Source of the DNA: Gluconacetobacter asukensis
Lineage (GTDB): Bacteria > Pseudomonadota > Alphaproteobacteria > Acetobacterales > Acetobacteraceae
Direction of reading: 5' to 3'
DNA length: 64,000 nt
Assembly (NCBI RefSeq): GCF_014174375.1
Contig: NZ_JABEQE010000001.1
Location: forward strand, 62,001-126,000
Shown here in pieces: positions 55,924 through 64,000 of the stretch. The position numbers were made by a program, and so were the translations under genes. The notes under the pieces were generated by a model, which saw nothing but the letters and a program-made list of their open reading frames with translations, did no database searches and was not told where the DNA came from. Every line of letters begins with the position of its first letter. The stretch's first letter is position 1.

Positions 55924-56550
55924 GTGGAAGAAACCAGCAGGACAGAACACGGGGAGAGGCCTTCGAAGCCTCTCGATGAGTCCCGACTGGCATGGATCAT
56001 TGACCATGTGTTGCCGCATGAGCGTGAGGTGAGGCAGTGGCTCAGGCGGTTCACGCTGGTCGATCCCGACGACGTCATCCAGGAATGTTATGCCCGTCTT
56101 TGCGCGGGGCCGGAGCGAGAAATCCTGAACGGGAGGGCGCTTTTCTTTCGCTGCGCCCATAATCTGGTCATCGAGGAGGCGCGCAAGGCGAACGTCCGCT
56201 ATGTTGGCCAGGCCCTCGCATTCGATGACGGGCGCGAGCCCATGACCCAGCTTACCCCGGAAAGGCATGCCGCATCGCGACAGGAGATGGCGCGTATCAG
56301 GGGACGCGTGCTGAGTCTGCCGAAGGAATATCGCGACGCTTTTCTGCTGCGTAAGATCTATTGCATGACCTACAATCAGATCGCGAAAAAACTCGGCATC
56401 ACAAGACGCACGGTCGAGCGCCGCGTTCTGCGCGGGCTCAAGCTGATTTCGGATGATCTTGAAATCACAACGATGTCAGTGTCGTCCGAAGAAATGGCGG
56501 GAGATGATACGTTCGATCATGTACGGAAACCCGAGAAGATAAAGAAATAG
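55924..56550 (+). CDS. ECF RNA polymerase sigma factor, FecI-like
   Basis: A 208-residue ECF sigma factor, GTG start. Region 2 (about 30-95; DPDDVIQECYARLC ... ALFFRCAHNLVIEEARK) and region 4 (about 125-175; LPKEYRDAFLLRKIYCMTYNQIAKKLGITRRTVERRV) are complete. It is followed by a FecR-like gene and is divergent from a receptor with an STN domain, the standard cell-surface signalling set. It should activate transcription of the receptor and perhaps the phosphoesterase genes. Confidence 0.9.
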   Translation: MEETSRTEHGERPSKPLDESRLAWIIDHVLPHEREVRQWLRRFTLVDPDDVIQECYARLCAGPEREILNGRALFFRCAHNLVIEEARKANVRYVGQALAFDDGREPMTQLTPERHAASRQEMARIRGRVLSLPKEYRDAFLLRKIYCMTYNQIAKKLGITRRTVERRVLRGLKLISDDLEITTMSVSSEEMAGDDTFDHVRKPEKIKK

Positions 56551-56622
56551 CGACCGATATATGATGGACTTCTATATGCGGGGCAGGAAAATGACACATA
56601 TGATGCATCTCCCGGAGATCGC

Positions 56623-57558
56623 GTGACAGCTGCCGTGCGGAAGATCGGAACACAGCGCGCGAGACAGGCGGAAGAATGGATTATCCGCCAGGACGGCGAG
56701 CCGTTGCCCGCAGCCGATTCCGCGCGTTTGGACGCCTGGCTGGAGGAAGACAGCCGCAATTTTGGCGCATATGTACGGGCTGCCGCGCTTTACCGCGCGC
56801 TGGACTATGCCGCCGCGCCGCAGAGCATGCCGGTCAATGCGCGGTCTCCTGTCTCGCGGCGAATGGCGATCGCCGGGGCCGCCGCCGCGTGCGGGGCCCT
56901 CTTCGTCACGAAGCGCGTGCCGCCGGACCCGCTCTTTTTTGTGCGCCATGCCCATGAAGCGCCCCGGCGCTATGCGTGGCAGGGGAATGTTCTTATCCTC
57001 GACGCGCTGTCGGACATGGATGTACCCCAGAGTTCCAGGGGGACCCTCCAAGTGTTGAGCGGCCGTATCGGGGTGGAAGGAACGGGAAGCGGGTGCCGCC
57101 TGTCCGCCGGCGGTTTCAACGTGCAGACACGTCATGCGGATTTCGATCTGTCGGTACATCGCGACGGGATTGAACTGGTGAATTATGGCGGAGACGTCCG
57201 GGTGTCCTCCCATGGCTCCGTCATGCGCCTGGACGCACCAGCCGTTTACCGGTTGTCGCTGCCTGCCGAAGGCACGCCGGCCGTCGCCCGCCATGACAGC
57301 ATGAAGGATGCCGAATCCCTGACCAGGCGGGCCTGGCGCGGCGGGCAGATCGTGCTACGAAACACGTCCCTTGTCGCTGCTGCGTCGCAGTTTATGAAAT
57401 ATTCGCCGATCGTCATTTCCATCGACAATCCCGTTCTTGCCGACCAGCTTGTGACTGGCCGCTTCAGCCTGCTTCAACCCTACGATTTCGCTCGCGCTGT
57501 GCAGAAACTGTTTCGGTGCGGCCTTCAGGCGACGAAGGACCGGATTGTCCTGACGTGA
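56623..57558 (+). CDS. FecR-like anti-sigma / signal transducer
   Basis: 311 residues, GTG start. N-terminal cytoplasmic DUF4880 domain (about 12-55; ARQAEEWIIRQDGEPLPAADSARLDAWLEEDSRNF), one membrane segment (about 84-100), then a periplasmic FecR domain (GRIGVEGTGSGCRLSAGGFNVQTRHADFDL region) and a C-terminal STN-like part that contacts the receptor. It regulates the FecI-like sigma factor in response to the ligand-bound receptor. Confidence 0.88.
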   Translation: MTAAVRKIGTQRARQAEEWIIRQDGEPLPAADSARLDAWLEEDSRNFGAYVRAAALYRALDYAAAPQSMPVNARSPVSRRMAIAGAAAACGALFVTKRVPPDPLFFVRHAHEAPRRYAWQGNVLILDALSDMDVPQSSRGTLQVLSGRIGVEGTGSGCRLSAGGFNVQTRHADFDLSVHRDGIELVNYGGDVRVSSHGSVMRLDAPAVYRLSLPAEGTPAVARHDSMKDAESLTRRAWRGGQIVLRNTSLVAAASQFMKYSPIVISIDNPVLADQLVTGRFSLLQPYDFARAVQKLFRCGLQATKDRIVLT

Positions 57559-57723
57559 CCGAAGGCTGCGTGTGGCAAATCGCCACATATCGGCTGTTGC
57601 GGATGCGCGTCTACCTGTCGAACGGCGATACGCCCCGTCGATTCAACGACTACACGCAGACAATTGCGCCGTCATCCACTATACGGAGTGCCTGCCCCCG
57701 GCCGGGATCGGGCCGACGCCATG

Positions 57724-57968
57724 CTCGACAACGCCGGTCACAAGGCGCCCAGCCCGGCCATGATCCGACGGTTTTCGCAGGCCATACGCGAGCGCACCCG
57801 GCTCGAAGGGGGCGGCTATCGGCGGGATCACCTGCGCGCTGGCGCAACGTGTCGAAGTTGCCGACTGCGAGATTCGCATCATGGAATCAAAGACCGACCT
57901 GCTGAGCGCGCGTTCTACTGTCCCAGGAAGGAAATCGGCGCCTATTGGCATGCCCAGAGACGAACTGA
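57724..57968 (+). pseudogene. 3' remnant of a site-specific (serine) recombinase
   Basis: Two frame pieces read as the C-terminal end of a family of proteobacterial phage/plasmid-type recombinases: MIRRFSQAIRERTRLEGG and GYRRDHLR in one frame (ending near 57838), then, after a shift of frame, ALAQRVEVADCEIRIMESK and a short tail to KWR. Nothing upstream encodes the catalytic domain. The remnant ends two bases before the 3' CCA of tRNA-Ser, the usual place for an integrase gene end. The family identification is from memory of the conserved tail, so it is moderate. Confidence 0.6.
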
Positions 57969-57970
57969 AA

Positions 57971-58060
<90 letters not shown>

Positions 58061-58340
58061 GTCTTCGCTAGCGGCGATGGATCGGGCTTATAGGGTGGCG
58101 CGGCAGGGCGTGCAAGAGACCTTGATGCGTTTTTCCGACATAATATTCCCCCCTCTCCCGCCCAGCCCATCAATCGGCGGTTGACGGCGCGCGGCAGCCG
58201 GCAGTAAAAGCCGCACCTCGCCCCCGCGCTGACGAGGGGTAGCCGTGTCCGCACGGCCAATAAAAAAAAGCGACTGGGTCGCGTCGCCTGTCCCGCCACG
58301 GGGCCGCACGCGCCAAGAGATCGGAAAGACAGGTTAGAAC
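58061..58340. other. intergenic region upstream of rplU
   Basis: 280 bp with no gene seen. It holds the start-side flank of tRNA-Ser and must contain the promoter and leader of the rplU-rpmA operon. No leader structure could be assigned. Confidence 0.5.
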
Positions 58341-58655
58341 ATGTTTGCAGTCATTCGTACCGGCGGAAAGCAGTATCGCGTTTCCCCCAACACCGTCCTG
58401 AAGGTCGAGAAGCTGGAAGCCGAAGCCGGCTCCACCATCACCTTCACCGACGTCCTCGCCGTCGGCGGCGAGAGCGGCACGACGATCGGCGCCCCGCTGG
58501 TCCCCGGCGCCACCGTGACCGCCACGGTCATCGCGCAGGATCGTCTGGACACGGTCATCATCTTCAAGAAGCGCCGCCGGCAGAACAGCCGCCGCAAGAA
58601 CGGCCATCGCCAGCCCGTCACCGTGCTGCGCATCGCCGAGATCAACGCCGCCTGA
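58341..58655 (+). CDS. rplU: 50S ribosomal protein L21
   Basis: 104 residues; starts [17 protein letters not shown] and contains [17 protein letters not shown], characteristic of bL21, which binds 23S rRNA. First gene of the conserved rplU-rpmA-obgE set. Length is normal. Confidence 0.97.
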   Translation: MFAVIRTGGKQYRVSPNTVLKVEKLEAEAGSTITFTDVLAVGGESGTTIGAPLVPGATVTATVIAQDRLDTVIIFKKRRRQNSRRKNGHRQPVTVLRIAEINAA

Positions 58656-58724
58656 ACCCGTCAGGCGGCCTAACAGCGCCGCCGACAGGCTTATCAGGTC
58701 AGTTCAGAGTCAGGAGTTCAGGCA

Positions 58725-61290
<2,566 letters not shown>

Positions 61291-61296
<6 letters not shown>

Positions 61297-61448
61297 GCGG
61301 AAATGCGCGCTGGTGGCGATCCGACGCGCGTTTCCTGTGCTCCGATGCTCACTTCCATCAAGGCCGCTCCGCTTCGGTGCTCGGAAACACACGCCGTCCG
61401 CGCCGCTTCGCGGCGCTTTCGCTCACCAGCCCACATTTCCGCCCAGGC
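61291..61448. repeat. palindromic dispersed element, copy B
   Basis: 158 bp with 15-bp inverted ends (GCCTGAGCGGAAATG and CATTTCCGCCCAGGC, one mismatch) and the shared core AAGGCCGCTCCGCTTCGGTG. The left arm includes the proB stop. It lies between convergent proB and the proline-rich protein gene and may serve as terminator. Confidence 0.8.
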
Positions 61449-61476
61449 TGTGGCGGCCTAACGGGAATGGCCGCCC

Positions 61477-62193
61477 TCAGGTTCGGGGTGGCCAACGCAA
61501 GGTGGGCTCCGACCTAGGCCTCTCATCCCATTCATCGTCGCGCTGCGGCCGGACCGCACGCTCGTCAGGCACGCGATAGGCCGGCCGAAACGGCGTCTCT
61601 TCGGCTGCCGTTGGCGCGTCGGGGACGGTCGGCGGCGGCATATGAGGCGGCCGCGCCTCTTCCGGCGGCACGAAAAAAATCGGATCGCGCGGGGCTGCGG
61701 CCGGCCGGTCATGCCAGGGCATGGGCCGGCTGGCGTCATGCGAAGCGGGCGCACTCGAACGCGGAGCATAGGCCGGCGGCTCGACCGGCGGCGCGGCACG
61801 CACGCCGGCCGGCGCGGAAGGCGGCGGATCGAAACGGGTCGGACGTGCCGAAACCGGCCGTTCGGGCCGCGCCACATAGGCATCGCTGGCCGAAACGGGC
61901 CCGGGCGACCGCACGGGCGGCGGCGCGGGGGCCACAGGCTCCACCACCGGCGCGGCAGCCGCCGCCGGGCGCGGAGCCGGCGCCGAAACCGGCACCCGCT
62001 CCTCAGGCCGAAGGGCCAGCACGCGCAATTCGGCCTGCAGATCCTCGATCTGCAACGCCAGGGCATCCAGCCGCCCCTTCACGCCGAACACCGCGAACGG
62101 CACCAGCATCCAGAGGAAGATGAACAACATCCCCAAGATCAGCAGCACAAGCTGCAGCCACCAGGGCATCCAGTCGGAAAATGGAAACGGCAT
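61477..62193 (-). CDS. membrane-anchored proline/alanine-rich protein
   Basis: 238 residues from the ATG at 62193 (MPFPFSDWMPWW), preferred to an upstream start encoding basic residues. One N-terminal hydrophobic segment (about 10-35), a short coiled-coil-like stretch (GRLDALALQIEDLQAELRVLALR) and a long disordered Pro/Ala/Arg-rich tail. No domain of known function. Similar leaders are common in uncharacterised acetic acid bacterial proteins. Confidence 0.7.
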   Translation of the reverse strand: MPFPFSDWMPWWLQLVLLILGMLFIFLWMLVPFAVFGVKGRLDALALQIEDLQAELRVLALRPEERVPVSAPAPRPAAAAAPVVEPVAPAPPPVRSPGPVSASDAYVARPERPVSARPTRFDPPPSAPAGVRAAPPVEPPAYAPRSSAPASHDASRPMPWHDRPAAAPRDPIFFVPPEEARPPHMPPPTVPDAPTAAEETPFRPAYRVPDERAVRPQRDDEWDERPRSEPTLRWPPRT

Positions 62194-62279
62194 CTGCGCA
62201 CGACCACGGAAAAAACGAACCCCGCCGCGCATGTGACCAGATCAGCCACCACCAGCGCAAGGATCGCGTGAACGCCTAG

Positions 62280-62440
62280 AGACTGCTTCAACAGCCCTGC
62301 TGGCGGCTGCCTGACGGCGCTTTTCTGCGCTTCGGTGCTCACGGCCCATAAGGCCGCTCCGCTCCGATGCTCAAAAACCACCGCCAGACGCGCGGCTGAC
62401 GCCGCGCTTCCACTCACCATCAGGGCTTTTGAAGCAATCT
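62280..62440. repeat. palindromic dispersed element, copy C
   Basis: 161 bp; inverted ends AGACTGCTTCAACAGCCCTG and its near-complement ending at 62440; core AAGGCCGCTCCGCTCCGATG shared with copies A, B and D. The outer arms are unrelated to those of A and B, so arms vary while the core is kept. Confidence 0.75.
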
Positions 62441-62473
62441 CTCAATACCCGAGACAAACATCCCTTGAAACGT

Positions 62474-62637
62474 AAAGTCTGCCTTGAAAGCTGGCCTGCT
62501 GAGCGAGAGCGCCGCGCAGCGGCGCGCCCGGCGTGTATTTTCGAGCATCGGAGCGGAGCGGCCTTAAGGGCCGTGAGCACCGAAGCGCAGAAAATGCGCG
62601 TCGGATCGCCAGCAGGGCGGCTTTCAAGGCAGACTTT
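62474..62637. repeat. palindromic dispersed element, copy D (reverse orientation)
   Basis: 164 bp; inverted ends AAAGTCTGCCTTGAAAGC / GCTTTCAAGGCAGACTTT are perfect over 18 bp. Core sequence is the reverse complement of copies A-C. It directly abuts the gapR stop codon, where, with the T-run at 62635-62640 read on the other strand, it may terminate transcripts. Confidence 0.78.
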
Positions 62638-62639
62638 TT

Positions 62640-62915
62640 TTACATGCCGAGGGCGCGGCGATAGATATCGAGCAGCGTCTCCTGCTCTTCCACCTCGGCC
62701 GGCTCCTGCTTGCGCAGGCGGATGATCTGGCGGATGACCTTCACGTCGAAGCCGGCCGATTTCGCCTCGGTGAAAATGTCCTTGATGTCGCCGGCCAGGG
62801 CCTTGCGCTCTTCTTCCAGGCGCTCGACACGCTCGATAATGCTGCGCAGCCGGTCCGCCGCAATCCCGCCGACCGCCGCCGCCTTGTCGTCATCACCGAA
62901 ATTTTCCGCGTCCAT
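62640..62915 (-). CDS. GapR-family nucleoid protein (DUF2312)
   Basis: 91 residues from ATG 62915. Two-helix coiled-coil protein: ADRLRSIIERVERLEEERKA, then AKSAGFDVKVIRQIIRLRK, the DUF2312 signature. GapR binds AT-rich or overtwisted DNA in alphaproteobacteria. Stop codon TAA. Confidence 0.9.
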   Translation of the reverse strand: MDAENFGDDDKAAAVGGIAADRLRSIIERVERLEEERKALAGDIKDIFTEAKSAGFDVKVIRQIIRLRKQEPAEVEEQETLLDIYRRALGM

Positions 62916-63174
62916 GGAACGGCCTGCCTCCAGCATGGGAATGGAATCTGGCCCCTCCGATCCGCCCCGGATCGAGGATCGGGCCGCAACCGGTCAGGGA
63001 ACGGGGGGCTTATCGTGACGGTGGCGGCCGGTCAATGGCAACTTGACAGGGTGCGGGGCCTCGGCCCAAACCCGTGCAGGCAGGTCATCCCCCCTATGAC
63101 AACGGTGCCGGTCTCGACAAAGGCCATGGGCGCCCCCCTAACGCTCCGACCCGATGCAAGGAGGCCTTATTCGA

Positions 63175-64000
63175 TGCCCCAGCTCCCTCCCGTTGATGTT
63201 TTCGACTATATCGTCTTCGGCGCCACCGGCGACCTGACGATGCGCAAGCTGCTGCCGGCGCTGTATTATCGCTACCGCGACGGGCAGATCCCCGATCAGT
63301 CCCGGATCATCGGCACCGCACGCTCCTCCCTCTCGCGCGCCGACTATCAGGAGCGTGCCGAAAAGGCCCTGACCGAGTTCGTCAAGCCGGCGGACCTCGA
63401 CGATGCCACCGTGCGCCGTTTCCTGGACCTGCTGCATTATGTCAGCCTGAACGGCGCCGAAGCCAACAGCACCTGGCCCGCGCTGAAGGACCTGCTGGAA
63501 CAGGCGCCCAAGGACCGTATCCGCGTCTACTACCTGGCCACCGCCCCCGGCCTGTACGGCCAGATCTGCGAGAATCTCAGCACCCAGGGGCTGGTGACCG
63601 AGCAGTCGCGCGTCGTGCTGGAAAAGCCGATCGGCACCGACCTGCAAAGCGCCGACGCGATCAACGACCATGTCGGCCGGCATTTCCCCGAGAACCACAT
63701 CTTCCGCATCGACCATTACCTGGGCAAGGAAACGGTCCAGAACCTGATCGCGCTGCGCTTCGCCAACCCGGTGTTCGAGCGGCTGTGGTCCAGCGACGCG
63801 ATCGACTATGTCCAGATCACGGCGGCCGAGACGGTGGGCGTGGAAAGCCGCGGTCCGTACTACGACAAGTCCGGCGCGCTGCGCGACATGATCCAGAACC
63901 ACCTGCTGCAGGTGCTGTGCCTGGTGGCGATGGACCCGCCCGGCTCGCTGGAAGCCGACAGCCTGCGCAACGAGAAGCTGAAGGTGCTGCGCGCCCTGCG
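63175..64000 (+). CDS. zwf: glucose-6-phosphate 1-dehydrogenase (5' part, runs off the window)
   Basis: 275 codons present from ATG 63175 (GGAGG eight to twelve bases upstream), open at the right edge. NADP site GATGDLTMRK near residue 17, the substrate-binding RIDHYLGKE motif near residue 178, and LEKPIGTD. Oxidises glucose 6-phosphate into the pentose phosphate pathway, the main sugar route in acetic acid bacteria. Confidence 0.95.

Larger units (their letters stand above)
62194..62639. other. 446-bp gap holding two repeat copies
   Basis: No gene. The interval is mostly palindromic copies C and D, in opposite orientation, between the divergent-side flank of the proline-rich protein gene and the 3' end of gapR. 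Confidence 0.7.

Overview
The window is high-GC DNA from an alphaproteobacterium, most likely an acetic acid bacterium (Acetobacteraceae, Gluconacetobacter-like). The basis is the housekeeping block rplU-rpmA-obgE-proB, a GapR homologue, zwf at the right edge, several TonB-dependent receptors with TonB/Fec-type regulation, and a family of roughly 80-165 bp palindromic repeats at gene 3' ends. The genus is inference; no 16S gene is present.

Layout. 0.2-4.7 kb: LysR regulator divergent from cupin, aldo/keto reductase, SDR and Bcr/CflA-type MFS genes. 4.9-5.6 kb: YkgJ-like cysteine-cluster protein. 5.9-19.2 kb: a tightly coupled nine-gene operon with an unusual tandem-HTH LysR protein, MFS transporter, TonB receptor, second MFS transporter, a histidine-ammonia-lyase homologue without the MIO triad, a hydantoinase-like amidohydrolase, an M20 carbamoyl-amidohydrolase, a DUF917 protein and a urocanase homologue with altered active-site residues. 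This set matches, enzyme class by enzyme class, the five-step breakdown of ergothioneine to glutamate (lyase, hydratase, desulfurase, hydantoin hydrolase, carbamoylglutamate hydrolase). 19.4-29.3 kb (minus strand): a ten-gene, mostly ATGA-coupled operon with three paralogous ThiY/NMT1-like binding proteins, one ABC ATPase and permease, a CocE-type hydrolase, cupin, isochorismatase-fold amidase, 8-oxoguanine-deaminase-like amidohydrolase and Rieske oxygenase. 30.2-33.7 kb: creatininase-family protein, FAD oxidoreductase and CodA-like deaminase. 34.2-44.2 kb: TonB receptor, RutR-like TetR repressor, LysR, then the reductive pyrimidine pathway (dihydropyrimidinase, carbamoyl-amidohydrolase, PreA, PreT), with two RutR-box-like operators. 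44.3-47.5 kb: nucleoside hydrolase, a scar of pseudouridine kinase joined to psuG, and a CNT nucleoside transporter. 47.5-48.9 kb: methyltransferase and a small membrane protein.

49.1-57.6 kb: a Fec-type surface-signalling locus (sigma factor, FecR-like anti-sigma, FecA-like receptor) with a beta-propeller phosphoesterase and a metallophosphoesterase; the receptor is split by one in-frame amber codon. 57.7-58.1 kb: decayed site-specific recombinase 3' end abutting tRNA-Ser(CGA), after which the core genome resumes (rplU, rpmA, obgE, proB, a proline-rich membrane protein, gapR, zwf).

Taken together, most of 5.9-47.5 kb is devoted to import and degradation of nitrogen heterocycles (thiohistidine, oxo-purine, creatinine/cytosine-like, pyrimidine, nucleoside), yielding ammonia, amino acids and sulfide. 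The recombinase remnant at the tRNA suggests that at least the right end of this accessory region was once mobile.
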